Positions 24,344 to 38,255 of a stretch of 64,000 nucleotides of DNA are shown here, piece by piece; position 1 is the first letter of the stretch; every line of letters begins with the position of its first letter. Both the position numbers and the translations under genes were made by a program. Source of the stretch: Hyperoodon ampullatus (taxonomy: Eukaryota; Chordata; Mammalia; Artiodactyla; Ziphiidae); the NCBI GenBank assembly GCA_949752795.1, contig CATKHW010000551.1:1087634-1151633 (forward strand), read 5' to 3'. A model generated the notes under the pieces. It had not been told where the DNA came from. It worked only from the letters and a program-made list of their open reading frames with translations, and did no database searches.

Positions 24344-26082
24344 AAGTAAAGAACAGAGCTACAGAGCCAAGGGCACTACCAGTCTAGGGAATATACCTTG
24401 GGAAAACTGAAAATCAATAAGACAGAGCCACCCCAAAATTTAGGGCTGCACTGCATACAAGGGCCTCAACTTGGATACACCTTAAGTATCCCAGAAAATA
24501 TAAACATGGTTCAAAAAATTGTGGTACTTACGTACGATGGAATATCCCTCAGCCATGAAATCAATGTCATAAGACCAGTAGCAGCAAAATGGGTGGATTC
24601 AGGTACGATGATTCTAAGTGAAATAAGTCACACAGAAAAAGAAACTTATCATAAGATATCACTTATGAAGATCCTGTAAACATGGCTACACTTGAACTGA
24701 GTTAGGAAAGAGAACAGTGTCTCACATTTAGAAAACACTCTTATACCTGCTTAAGGGGGAAGGAGAGGTGGGGTGATGCATAAAACCAGAGTTTGATATA
24801 AGCACAGGTACCGTTCCAAAAACAAACTATGGAATAGACAAGACCTACACCGTCCTCAGCGAAAGGGACTCAAAACCCCATATTTCCCGCAGAGGAAAAT
24901 ATCTGACTAGTAAGAATCTTAAAACCTATGTATTGATATGTCTCCATAAGGGAATCAAGTGTGTCTAGACTGGCATAAACATGGCAGCGAGAATCAGCTC
25001 AAACCCACTATAAAAAGGAATTTCAAAAACAAAACAAAAACTCTGGGAAATTCTTTACAATTCCTTCAGGGTCTCTGATGAAAGCTGGAATGACCCTATC
25101 TACAACGACAGCTGGATGTGGCATAAGGAGGGACACTTGGGACTGAGACGATTGGTGAGATTGGGTGAGCAAATGCAGACCCTTTAAAGCAATAATGCAT
25201 GGCACCCATTCCATGGGTCCGAACTCTCCAGGTTGAAGGGAATATTACTACAGCTATAACATGTGCGGGAAACCTAGAGAACGGACACACTGTGAATACG
25301 AAAGGTTTCTAAAACTCAACGCATAGTCCCTCCCCTGGTGCTCCGGTTTGACTTTCCGTCTGCTTTACTATCAACCTCCCAACTTGGAGAGACAGCCCCT
25401 TTAACCTCTTGGTTCGCACAGGTTGCCAATTTGGCAGAGGATGAAAGGGAAGAGGGAGAACCAATGAGAGAGTAGCTGTTAGGCATTTGGACGGGCACAT
25501 ATCACTGTAATTTCCCGGCAGGAAGAAGAATTAACCAAATTCTCAGCCACCCACCGGGAACCAGTATAGGTCCTGAACCAAAATTTTGGACTTGCGGTCA
25601 GCTCACCAAAAACGAGTTGAAAAATGGAGCTCAGGGGCACAGCAATTCACAAACTGGCCGAGTAATAAAGGACAACTATCGTCCAAAAATCTGTTGAGGG
25701 AAGGCAACGAGGCGGACTTGAAAGCGAGGCAGAATAGCAGGAAACAGATTTCAAGAGGTACGTTGGAATCGCCTTTAAAGCACAGGAAGAGGGGCACAAC
25801 TTCGACAATGATGCACTTGGCCAAAAAGGGCGTATGCGTTTTCTCCTGAATATATTCAGGAGAAAACGCATACGCCCTTTTTGGCCAAGCAAGCAAGCGG
25901 GCAATGCAAATCTGCACTACAAAGAAGTATCACTTCCCACCGGTCAAAAGGGACATCCACAAAATGTGTAAGAACAAGAAAGGCAAGACAGGCCCTGGAG
26001 AACAGGGAGCCTTGTTATGCTGATGGGCGGGATGTAAATTGCCAACTGCCTCTCTGGAGGAGTGCATTCTGTTCCCTAAAAC
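24344..26082 (+). repeat. Satellite unit 15
   Basis: CAAGGGCCTC, AAAACTCTGGG, private AACAAACTATGG. Close to unit 13 without its linked end set. Palindrome 25816-25889, perfect. Confidence 0.93.
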
Positions 26083-27821
26083 AAGTAAAGAACAGAGCTA
26101 CAGAGCCAAGGGCACTACCAGTCTAGGGAATATACCTTGGGAAAACTGAAAATCAATAAGACAGAGCCACCCCAAAATTTAGGGCTGCACTGCATACAAG
26201 GACCTCAACTTGGATACACCTTAAGTATCCCAGAAAATATAAACAGGGTTCAAAAAATTGTGGTACTTACGTACGATGGAATATCCCTCAGCCATGAAAT
26301 CAATGTCATAAGACCAGTAGCAGCAAAATGGGTGGATTCAGGTACGATGATTCTAAGTGAAATAAGTCACACAGAAAAAGAAACTTATCATAAGATATCA
26401 CTTATGAAGATCCTGTGAACATGGCTACACTTGAACTGAGTTAGGAAAGAGAACAGTGTCTCACATTTAGAAAACACTCTTATACCTGCTTAAGGGGGAA
26501 GGAGAGGTGGAGTGATGCATAAAACCAGAGTTTGATATAAGCACAGGTACCGTTCCAAAAACCAACTATGGAATAGACAAGACCTACACCGTCCTCAGCG
26601 AAAGGGACTCAAAACCCCATATTTCCCGCAGAGGAAAATATCTGACTAGTAAGAATCTTAAAACCTATGTATTGATATGTCTCCGTAAGGGAATCAAGTG
26701 TGTCTAGACTGGCATAAACATGGCAGCGAGAATCAGCTCAAACCCACTATAAAAAGGAATTTCAAAAACAAAACAAAAACTCTGGGAAATTCTTTACAAT
26801 TCCTTCAGGGTCTCTGATGAAAGCTGGAATGACCCTATCTACAACGACAGCTGGATGTGGCATAAGGAGGGACACTTGGGACTGAGACGATTGGTGAGAT
26901 TGGGTGAGCAAATGCAGACCCTTTAAAGCAATAATGCATGGCACCCATTCCATGGGTCCGAACTCTCCAGGTTGAAGGGAATATTACTACAGCTATAACA
27001 TGTGCGGGAAACCTAGAGAACAGACACACTGTGAATACGAAAGGTTTCTAAAACTCAACGCATAGTCCCTCCCCTGGTGCTCCGGTTTGACTTTCCGTCT
27101 GCTTTACTATCAACCTCCCAACTTGGAGAGACAGCCCCTTTAACCTCTTGGTTCGCACAGGTTGCCAATTTGGCAGTGGATAAAAGGGAAGAGGGAGAAG
27201 CAATGAGAGATTAGCTGTTAGGCATTTGGACGGGCACATATCACTGTAATTTCCCGGCAGGAAGAAGAATTAACCAAATTCTCAGCCACCCACCGGGAAC
27301 CAGTATAGGTCCTGAACCAAAATTTTGGACTTGCGGTCAGCTCACCAAAAACGAGTTGAAAAATGGAGCTCAGGGGCACAGCAATTCACAAACTGGCCGA
27401 GTAATAAAGGACAACTATCGTCCAAAAATCTGTTGAGGGAAGGCAACGAGGCGGACTTGAAAGCGAGGCAGAATAGCAGGAAACAGATTTCAAGAGGTAC
27501 GTTGGAATCACCTTTAAAGCACAGGAAGAGGGGCACAACTTCGACAATGATGCAATTGGCCAAAAAGGGCGTATGCGTTTTCTCCTGAATATATTCAGGA
27601 GAAAACGCATACGCCCTTTTTGGCCAAGCAAGCAAGCGGGCAATGCAAATCTGCACTACAAAGAAGTATCACTTCCCACCGGTCAAAAGGGACATCCACA
27701 AAATGTGTAAGAACAAGAAAGGCAAGACAGGCCCTGGAGAACAGGGAGCCTTGTTATGCTGATGGGCGGGATGTAATTTGACAACTGCCTCTCTGGAGGA
27801 GTGCATTCTGTTCCCTAAAAC
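26083..27821 (+). repeat. Satellite unit 16
   Basis: Private changes AACAGGGTTC, CTGTGAAC, GTGGAGTG, GAACAGACAC and a cluster at 27177-27212 (GCAGTGGATAAAAG, GAAGCAATGAGAGATTA). End set shared with unit 13. Palindrome 27555-27628, outermost pair lost. Confidence 0.93.
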
Positions 27822-29560
27822 AAGTAAAGAACAGAGCTACAGAGCCAAGGGCACTACCAGCCTAGGGAATATACATTGGGAAAACTGAAAATCAATAAGA
27901 CAGAGCCACCCCAAAATTTAGGGCTGCACTGCATACAAGGACCTCAACTTGGATACACCTTAAGTATCCCAGAAAATATAAACATGGTTCAAAAAATTGT
28001 GGTACTTACGTATGATGGAATATCCCTCAGCCATGAAATCAATGTCATAAGACCAGTAGCAGCAAAATGGGTGGATTCAGGTACGATGATTCTAAGTGAA
28101 ATAAGTCACACAGAAAAAGAAACTTATCATAAGATATCACTTATGAAGATCCTGTAAACATGGCTACACTTGAACTGAGTTAGGAAAGAGAACAGTGTCT
28201 CACATTTAGAAAACACTCTTATACCTGCTTAAGGGGGAAGGAGAGGTGGGGTGATGCATAAAACCAGAGTTTGATATAAGCACAGGTACCGTTCCAAAAA
28301 CCAACTATGGAATAGACAAGACCTACACCGTCCTCAGCGAAAGGGACACAAAACCCCATATTTCCCGCAGAGGAAAATATCTGACTAGTAAGAATCTTAA
28401 AACCTATGTATTGATATGTCTCCATAAGGGAATCAAGTGTGTCTAGACTGGCATAAACATGGCAGCGAGAATCAGCTCAAACCCACTATATAAAGGAATT
28501 TCAAAAACAAAACAAAAAAACTGGGAAATTCTTTACAATTCCTTCAGGGTCTCTGATGAAGGCTGGAATGACCCTATCTACAACGACAGCTGGATGTGGC
28601 ATAAGGAGGGACACTTGGGACTGAGACGATTGGTGAGATTGGGTGAGCAAATGCAGACCCTTTAAAGCAATAATGCATGGCACCCATTCCATGGGTCCGA
28701 ACTCTCCAGGTTGAAGGGAATATTACTACAGCTATAACATGTGCGGGAAACCTAGAGAACGGACACACTGTGAATACGAAAGGTTTCTAAAACTCAACGC
28801 ATAGTCCCTCCCCTGGTGCTCCGGTTTGACTTTCCGTCTGCTTTACTATCAACCTCCCAACTTGGAGAGACAGCCCCTTTAACCTCTTGGTTCGCACAGG
28901 TTGCCAATTTGGCAGAGGATGAAAGGGAAGAGGGAGAACCAATGAGAGAGTAGCTGTTAGGCATTTGGACGGGCACATATCACTGTAATTTCCCGGCAGG
29001 AAGAAGAATTAACCAAATTCTCAGCCACCCACCGGGAACCAGTATAGGTCCTGAAGCAAAATTTTGGACTTGCGGTCAGCTCACCAAAAACGAGTTGAAA
29101 AATGGAGCTCAGGGGCACAGCAATTCACAAACTGGCCGAGTAATAAAGGACAACTATCGTCCAAAAATCTGTTGAGGGAAGGCAACGAGGCGGACTTGAA
29201 AACGAGGCAGAATAGCAGGAAACAGATTTCAAGAGGTACGTTGGAATCGCCTTTAAAGCACAGGAAGAGGGGCACAACTTCGACAATGATGCACTTGGCC
29301 AAAAAGGGCGTATGCGTTTTCTCCTGAATATATTCAGGAGAAAACGCATACGCCCTTTTTGGCCAAGCAAGCAAGCGGGCAATGCAAATCTGCACTACAA
29401 AGAAGTATCACTTCCCACCGGTCAAAAGGGACATCCACAAAATGTGTAAGAACAAGAAAGGCAAGACAGGCCCTGGAGAACAGGGAGCCTTGTTATGCTG
29501 ATGGGCGGGATGTAAATTGCCAACTGCCTCTCTGGAGGAGTGCATTCTGTTCCCTAAAAC
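27822..29560 (+). repeat. Satellite unit 17
   Basis: Start set shared with unit 14 (AvrII site, CGTATGATGG, GGGACACAAAACC); private ACTATATAAAGG near 28486 and TGAAAACGAGG near 29198. Palindrome 29294-29367, perfect. Confidence 0.93.
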
Positions 29561-31299
29561 AAGTAAAGAACAGAGCTACAGAGCCAAGGGCACTACCAGT
29601 CTAGGGAATATACCTTGGGAAAACTGAAAATCAATAAGACAGAGCCACCCCAAAATTTAGGGCTGCACTGCATACAAGGGCCTCAACTTGGATACACCTT
29701 AAGTATCCCAGAAAATATAAACATGGTTCAAAAAATTGTGGTACTTACGTACGATGGAATATCCCTCAGCCATGAAATCAATGTCATAAGACCAGTAGCA
29801 GCAAAATGGGTGGATTCAGGTACGATGATTCTAAGTGAAATAAGTCACACAGAAAAAGAAACTTATCATAAGATATCACTTATGAAGATCCTGTAAACAT
29901 GGCTACACTTGAACTGAGTTAGGAAAGAGAACAGTGTCTCACATTTAGAAAACACTCTTATACCTGCTTAAGGGGGAAGGAGAGGTGGGGTGATGCATAA
30001 AACCAGAGTTTGATATAAGCACAGGTACCGTTCCAAAAACCAACTATGGAATAGACAAGACCTACACCGTCCTCAGCGAAAGGGACTCAAAACCCCATAT
30101 TTCCCGCAGAGGAAAATATCTGACTAGTAAGAATCTTAAAACCTATGTATTGATATGTCTCCATAAGGGAATCAAGTGTGTCTAGACTGGCATAAACATG
30201 GCAGCGAGAATCAGCTCAAACCCACTATAAAAAGGAATTTCAAAAACAAAACAAAAAAACTGGGAAATTCTTTACAATTCCTTCAGGGTCTCTGATGAAG
30301 GCTGGAATGACCCTATCTACAATGACAGCTGGATGTGGCATAAGGAGGGACACTTGGGACTGAGACGATTGGTGAGATTGGGTGAGCAAATGCAGACCCT
30401 TTAAAGCAATAATGCATGGCACCCATTCCATGGGTCCGAACTCTCCAGGTTGAAGGGAATATTACTACAGCTATAACATGTGCGGGAAACCTAGAGAACG
30501 GACACACTGTGAATACGAAAGTTTTCTAAAACTCAACGCATAGTCCCTCTCCTGGTGCTCCGGTTTGACTTTCCGTCTGCTTTACTATCAACCTCCCAAC
30601 TTGGAGAGACAGCCCCTTTAACCTCTTGGTTCGCACAGGTTGCCAATTTGGCAGAGGATGAAAGGGAAGAGGGAGAACCAATGAGAGAGTAGCTGTTAGG
30701 CATTTGGAGGGGCACATATCACTGTAATTTCCAGGCAAGAAGAAGAATTAATCAAATTCTCAGCCACCCACCGGGAACCAGTATAGGTCCTGAAGCAAAA
30801 TTTTGGACTTGCGGTCAGCTCACCAAAAACGAGTTGAAAAATGGAGCTCAGGGGCACAGCAATTCACAAACTGGCCGAGTAATAAAGGACAACTATCGTC
30901 CAAAAATCTGTTGAGGGAAGGCAACGAGGCGGACTTGAAAGCGAGGCAGAATAGCAGGAAACAGATTTCAAGAGGTACGTTGGAATCGCCTTTAAAGCAC
31001 AGGAAGAGGGGCACAACTTCGACAATGATGCACTTGGCCAAAAAGGGCGTATGCGTTTTCTCATGAATATATTCAGGAGAAAACGCATACGCCCTTTTTG
31101 GCCAAGCAAGCAAGCGGGCAATGCAAATCTGCACTACAAAGAAGTATCACTTCCCACCGGTCAAAAGGGACATCCACAAAATGTGTAAGAACAAGAAAGG
31201 CAAGACAGGCCCTGGAGAACAGGGAGCCTTGTTATGCTGATGGGCGGGATGTAAATTGCCAACTGCCTCTCTGGAGGAGTGCATTCTGTTCCCTAAAAC
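29561..31299 (+). repeat. Satellite unit 18, type M
   Basis: Type M markers: ACAATGAC, GAAAGTTTTC, TTTGGAGGGGC, TTCCAGGCAAG and TCTCATGAATA. Palindrome 31033-31106 with one mismatch (A at 31063). Confidence 0.93.
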
Positions 31300-33038
31300 A
31301 AGTAAAGAACAGAGCTACAGAGCCAAGGGCACTACCAGTCTAGGGAATATACCTTGGGAAAACTGAAAATCAATAAGACAGAGCCACCCCAAAATTTAGG
31401 GCTGCACTGCATACAAGGACCTCAACTTGGATACAACTTAAGTATCCCAGAAAATATAAACATGGTTCAAAAAATTGTGGTACTTACGTACGATGGAATA
31501 TCCCTCAGCCATGAAATCAATGTCATAAGACCAGTAGCAGCAAAATGGGTGGATTCAGGTACGATGATTCTAAGTGAAATAAGTCACACAGAAAAAGAAA
31601 CTTATCATAAGATATCACTTATGAAGATCCTGTAAACATGGCTACACTTGAACTGAGTTAGGAAAGAGAACAGTGTCTCACATTTAGAAAACACTCTTAT
31701 ACCTGCTTAAGGGGGAAGGAGAGGTGGGGTGATGCATAAAACCAGAGTTTGATATAAGCACAGGTACCGTTCCAAAAACCAACTATGGATTAGACAAGAC
31801 CTACACCGTCCTCAGTGAAAGGGACTCAAAACCCCATATTTCCCGCAGAGGAAAATATCTGACTAGTAAGAATCTTAAAACCTATGTATTGATATGTCTC
31901 CGTAAGGGAATCAAGTGTGTCTAGACTGGCATAAACATGGCAGCGAGAATCAGCTCAAACCCACTATAAAAAGGAATTTCAAAAACAAAACAAAAAAACT
32001 GGGAAATTCTTTACAATTCCTTCAGGGTCTCTGATGAAGGCTGGAATGACCCTATCTACAACGACAGCTGGATGTGGCAAAAGGAGGGGCACTTGGGACT
32101 GAGACGATTGGTGAGATTGGGTGAGCAAATGCAGACCCTTTAAAGCAATAATGCATGGCACCCATTCCATGGGTCCGAACTCTCCAGGTTGAAGGGAATA
32201 TTACTACAGCTATAACATGTGCGGGAAACCTAGAGAACGGACACACTGTGAATACGAAAGGTTTCTAAAACTCAACGCATAGTCCCTCTCCTGGTGCTCC
32301 GGTTTGACTTTCCGTCTGCTTTACTATCAACCTCCCAACTTGGAGAGACAGCCCCTTTAACCTCTTGGTTTGCACAAGTTGCCAATTTGGCAGAGGATGA
32401 AAGGGAAGAGGGAGAACCAATGAGAGAGTAGCTGTTAGGCATTTGGACGGGCACATATCACTGTAATTTCCCGGCAGGAAGAAGAATTAACCAAATTCTC
32501 AGCCACCCACCGGGAACCAGTATAGGTCCTGAACCAAAATTTTGGACTTGCGGTCAGCTCACCAAAAACGAGTTGAAAAATGGAGCTCAGGGGCACAGCA
32601 ATTCACAAACTGGCCGAGTAATAAAGGACAACTATCGTCCAAAAATCTGATGAGGGAAGGCAACGAGGCGGACTTGAAAGCGAGGCAGAATAGCAGGAAA
32701 CAGATTTCAAGAGGTACGTTGGAATCGCCTTTAAAGCACAGGAAGAGGGGCACAACTTCGACAATGATGCACTTGGCCAAAAAGGGCGTATGCGTTTTCT
32801 CCTGAATATATTCAGGAGAAAACGCATACGCCCTTTTTGGCCAAGCAGGCAAGCAGGCAATGCAAATCTGCACTACAAAGAAGTATCACTTCCCACTGGT
32901 CAAAAGGGACATCCACAAAATGTGTAAGAACAAGAAAGGCAAGACAGGCCCTGGAGAACAGGGAGCCTTGTTATGCTGATGGGCGTGATGTAAATTGCCA
33001 ACTGGCTCTCTGGAGGAGTGCATTCTGTTCCCTAAAAC
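31300..33038 (+). repeat. Satellite unit 19, type N
   Basis: Type N markers: ATACAACTTA, GGATTAGAC, CAGTGAAAG, GGCAAAAGGAGG; also TTTGCACAAG, ATCTGATGAG, CAGGCAAGC, GGGCGTGATG. Palindrome 32772-32845, perfect. Confidence 0.93.
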
Positions 33039-34777
33039 AAGTAAAGAACAGAGCTACAGAGCCAAGGGCACTACCAGTCTAGGGAATATACCTTGGGAAA
33101 ACTGAAAATCAATAAGACAGAGCCACCCCAAAATTTAGGGCTGCACTGCATACAAGGACCTCAACTTGGATACACCTTAAGTATCCCAGAAAATATAAAC
33201 ATGGTTCAAAAAATTGTGGTACTTACGTACAATGGAATATCCCTCATCCATGAAATCAATGTCATAAGACCAGTAGCAGCAAAATGGGTGGATTCAGGTA
33301 CGATGATTCTAAGTGAAATAAGTCACACAGAAAAAGAAACTTATCATAAGATATCACTTATGAAGATCCTGTAAACATGGCTACACTTGAACTGAGTTAG
33401 GAAAGAGAACAGTGTCTCACATTTAGAAAAAACTCTTATACCTGCTTAAGGGGGAAGGAGAGGTGGGGTGATGCATAAAACCAGAGTTTGATATAAGCAC
33501 AGGTACCGTTCCAAAAACCAACTATGGAATAGACAAGACCTACACCATCCTCAGCGAAAGGGACTCAAAACCCCATATTTCCCGCAGAGGAAAATATCTG
33601 ACTAGTAAGAATCTTAAAACCTATGTATTGATATGTCTCCGTAAGGGAATCAAGTGTGTCTAGACTGGCATAAACATGGCAGCGAGAATCAGCTCAAACC
33701 CACTATAAAAAGGAATTTCAAAAACAAAACAAAAAAACTGGGAAATTCTTTACAATTCCTTCAGGGTCTCTGATGAAGGCTGGAATGACCCTATCTACAA
33801 TGACAGCTGGATGTGGCATAAGGAGGGACACTTGGGACTGAGACGATTGGTGAGATTGGGTGAGCAAATGCAGACCCTTTAAAGCAATAATGCATGGCAC
33901 CCATTCCATGGGTCCGAACTCTCCAGGTTGAAGGGAATATTACTACAGCTATAACATGTGCGGGAAACCTAGAGAACGGACACACTGTGAATACGAAAGT
34001 TTTCTAAAACTCAACGCATAGTCCCTCTCCTGGTGCTCCGGTTTGACTTTCCGTCTGCTTTACTATCAACCTCCCAACTTGGAGAGACAGCCCCTTTAAC
34101 CTCTTGGTTCGCACAGGTTGCCAATTTGGCAGAGGATGAAAGGGAAGAGGGAGAACCAATGAGAGAGTAGCTGTTAGGCATTTGGAGGGGCACATATCAC
34201 TGTAATTTCCAGGCAAGAAGAAGAATTAACCAAATTCTCAGCCACCCACCGGGAACCAGTATAGGTCCTGAACCAAAATTTTGGACTTGCGGTCAGCTCA
34301 CCAAAAACGAGTTGAAAAATGGAGCTCAGGGGCACAGCAATTCACAAACTGGCCGAGTAATAAAGGACAACTATCGTCCAAAAATCTGTTGAGGGAAGGC
34401 AACGAGGCGGACTTGAAAGCGAGGCAGAATAGCAGGAAACAGATTTCAAGAGGTACGTTGGAATCGCCTTTAAAGCACAGGAAGAGGGGCACAACTTCGA
34501 CAATGATGCACTTGGCCAAAAAGGGCGTATGCGTTTTCTCATGAATATATTCAGGAGAAAACGCATACGCCCTTTTTGGCCAAGCAAGCAAGCGGGCAAT
34601 GCAAATCTGCACTACAAAGAAGTATCACTTCCCACCGGTCAAAAGGGACATCCACAAAATGTGTAAGAACAAGAAAGGCAAGACAGGCCCTGGAGAACAG
34701 GGAGCCTTGTTATGCTGATGGGCGGGATGTAAATTGCCAACTGCCTCTCTGGAGGAGTGCATTCTGTTCCCTAAAAC
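33039..34777 (+). repeat. Satellite unit 20, type M
   Basis: Type M with TACAATGGAATA, CCCTCATCC, GAAAAAACTC and CACCATCC. Palindrome 34511-34584, same single mismatch as unit 18. Confidence 0.93.
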
Positions 34778-36516
34778 AAGTAAAGAACAGAGCTACAGAG
34801 CCAAGGGCACTACCAGTCTAGGGAATATACCTTGGGAAAACTGAAAATCAATAAGACAGAGCCACCCCAAAATTTAGGGCTGCACTGCATACAAGGACCT
34901 CAACTTGGATACAACTTAAGTATCCCAGAAAATATAAACATGGTTCAAAAAATTGTGGTACTTACGTACGATGGAATATCCCTCAGCCATGAAATCAATG
35001 TCATAAGACCAGTAGCAGCAAAATGGGTGGATTCAGGTACGATGATTCTAAGTGAAATAAGTCACACAGAAAAAGAAACTTATCATAAGATATCACTTAT
35101 GAAGATCCTGTAAACATGGCTACACTTGAACTGAGTTAGGAAAGAGAACAGTGTCTCACATTTAGAAAACACTCTTATACCTGCTTAAGGGGGAAGGAGA
35201 GGTGGGGTGATGCATAAAACCAGAGTTTGATATAAGCACAGGTACCGTTCCAAAAACCAACTATGGATTAGACAAGACCTACACCGTCCTCAGTGAAAGG
35301 GACTCAAAACCCCATATTTCCCGCAGAGGAAAATATCTGACTAGTAAGAATCTTAAAACCTATGTATTGATATGTCTCCGTAAGGGAATCAAGTGTGTCT
35401 AGACTGGCATAAACATGGCAGCGAGAATCAGCTCAAACCCACTATAAAAAGGAATTTCAAAAACAAAACAAAAAAACTGGGAAATTCTTTACAATTCCTT
35501 CAGGGTCTCTGATGAAGGCTGGAATGACCCTATCTACAACGACAGCTGGATGTGGCAAAAGGAGGGACACTTGGGACTGAGACGATTGGTGAGATTGGGT
35601 GAGCAAATGCAGACCCTTTAAAGCAATAATGCATGGCACCCATTCCATGGGTCCGAACTCTCCAGGTTGAAGGGAATATTACTACAGCTATAACATGTGC
35701 GGGAAACCTAGAGAACGGACACACTGTGAATACGAAAGGTTTCTAAAACTCAACGCATAGTCCCTCTCCTGGTGCTCCGGTTTGACTTTCCGTCTGCTTT
35801 ACTATCAACCTCCCAACTTGGAGAGACAGCCCCTTTAACCTCTTGGTTTGCACAAGTTGCCAATTTGGCAGAGGATGAAAGGGAAGAGGGAGAACCAATG
35901 AGAGAGTAGCTGTTAGGCATTTGGACGGGCACATATCACTGTAATTTCCCGGCAGGAAGAAGAATTAACCAAATTCTCAGCCACCCACCGGGAACCAGTA
36001 TAGGTCCTGAACCAAAATTTTGGACTTGCGGTCAGCTCACCAAAAACGAGTTGAAAAATGGAGCTCAGGGGCACAGCAATTCACAAACTGGCCGAGTAAT
36101 AAAGAACAACTATCCTCCAAAAATCTGATGAGGGAAGGCAACGAGGCGGACTTGAAAGCGAGGCAGAATAGCAGGAAACAGATTTCAAGAGGTACGTTGG
36201 AATCGCCTTTAAAGCACAGGAAGAGGGGCACAACTTCGACAATGATGCACTTGGCCAAAAAGGGCGTATGCGTTTTCTCCTGAATATATTCAGGAGAAAA
36301 CGCATACGCCCTTTTTGGCCAAGCAGGCAAGCGGGCAATGCAAATCTGCACTACAAAGAAGTATCACTTCCCACTGGTCAAAAGGGACATCCACAAAATG
36401 TGTAAGAACAAGAAAGGCAAGACAGGCCCTGGAGAACAGGGAGCCTTGTTATGCTGATGGGCGTGATGTAAATTGCCAACTGCCTCTCTGGAGGAGTGCA
36501 TTCTGTTCCCTAAAAC
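34778..36516 (+). repeat. Satellite unit 21, type N
   Basis: Type N as unit 19, with private AAAGAACAACTATCCTCC near 36102 and CACTTCCAG near 36548 at the following junction. Palindrome 36250-36323, perfect. Confidence 0.93.
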
Positions 36517-38255
36517 AAGTAAAGAACAGAGCTACAGAGCCAAGGGCACTTCCAGTCTAGGGAATATACCTTGGGAAAACTGAAAATCAATAAGACAGAG
36601 CCACCCCAAAATTTAGGGCTGCACTGCATACAAGGACCTCAACTTGGATACACCTTAAGTATCCCAGAAAATATAAACATGGTTCAAAAAATTGTGGTAC
36701 TTATGTACGATGGAATATCCCTCAGCCATGAAATCAATGTCATAAGACCAGTAGCAGCAAAATGGGTGGATTCAGGTACGATGATTCTAAGTGAAATAAG
36801 TCACCCAGAAAAAGAAACTTATCATAAGATATCACTTATGAAGATCCTGTAAACATGGCTACACTTGAACTGAGTTAGGAAAGAGAACAGTGTCTCACAT
36901 TTAGAAAACACTCTTATACCTGCTTAAGGGGGAAGGAGAGGTGGGGTGATGCATAAAACCAGAGTTTGATATAAGCACAGGTACCGTTCCAAAAACCAAC
37001 TATGGAATAGACAAGACCTACACCGTCCTCAGTGAAAGGGACTCAAAACCCCATATTTCCCGCAGAGGAAAATATCTGACTAGTAAGAATCTTAAAACCT
37101 ATGTATTGATATGTCTCCGTAAGGGAATCAAGTGTGTCTAGACTGGCATAAACATGGCAGCGAGAATCAGCTCAAACCCACTATAAAAAGGAATTTCAAA
37201 AACAAAACAAAAAAACTGGGAAATTCTTTAAAATTCCTTCAGGGTCTCTGATGAAAGCTGGAATGACCCTATCTACAACGACAGCTGGATGTGGCATAAG
37301 GAGGGACACTTGGGACTGAGACGATTGGTGAGATTGGGTGAGCAAATGCAGACCCTTTAAAGCAATAATGCATGGCACCCATTCCATGGGTCCGAACTCT
37401 CCAGGTTGAAGGGAATATTACTACAGTTATAACATGTGCGGGAAACCTAGAGAACGGACACACTGTGAATACGAAAGGTTTCTAAAACTCAACGCATAGT
37501 CCCTCTCCTGGTGCTCCGGTTTGACTTTCCGTCTGCTTTACTATCAACCTCCCAACTTGGAGAGACAGCCCCTTTAACCTCTTGGTTTGCACAAGTTGCC
37601 AATTTGGCAGAGGATGAAAGGGAAGAGGGAGAACCAATGAGAGAGTAGCTGTTAGGCATTTGGACGGGCACATATCACTGTAATTTCCCGGCAGGAAGAA
37701 GAATTAACCAAATTCTCAGCCACCCACCGGGAACCAGTATAGGTCCTGAACCAAAATTTTGGACTTGCGGTCAGCTCACCAAAAACGAGTTGAAAAATGG
37801 AGCTCAGGGGCACAGCAATTCACAAACTGGCCGAGTAATAAAGGACAACTATCGTCCAAAAATCTGATGAGGGAAGGCAACGAGGCGGACTTGAAAGCGA
37901 GGCAGAATAGCAGGAAACAGATTTCAAGAGGTACGTTGGAATCGCCTTTAAAGCACAGGAAGAGGGGCACAACTTCGACAATGATGCACTTGGCCAAAAA
38001 GGGCGTATGCGTTTTCTCCTGAATATATTCAGGAGAAAACGCATACGCCCTTTTTGGCCAAGCAGGCAAGCGGGCAATGCAAATCTGCACTACAAAGAAG
38101 TATCACTTCCCACCGGTCAAAAGGGACATCCACAAAATGTGTAAGAACAAGAAAGGCAAGACAGGCCCTGGAGAACAGGGAGCCTTGTTATGCTGATGGG
38201 CGGGATGTAAATTGCCAACTGCCTCTCTGGAGGAGTGCATTCTGTTCCCTAAAAC
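36517..38255 (+). repeat. Satellite unit 22, single unit between M-N dimers
   Basis: TTATGTACG (36704), CACCCAGAA, CAGTGAAAG, TTTAAAATTCC, CAGTTATAAC; second half like unit 21 (TTTGCACAAG, CTGATGAG, CAGGCAAGC). Palindrome 37989-38062, perfect. Confidence 0.93.
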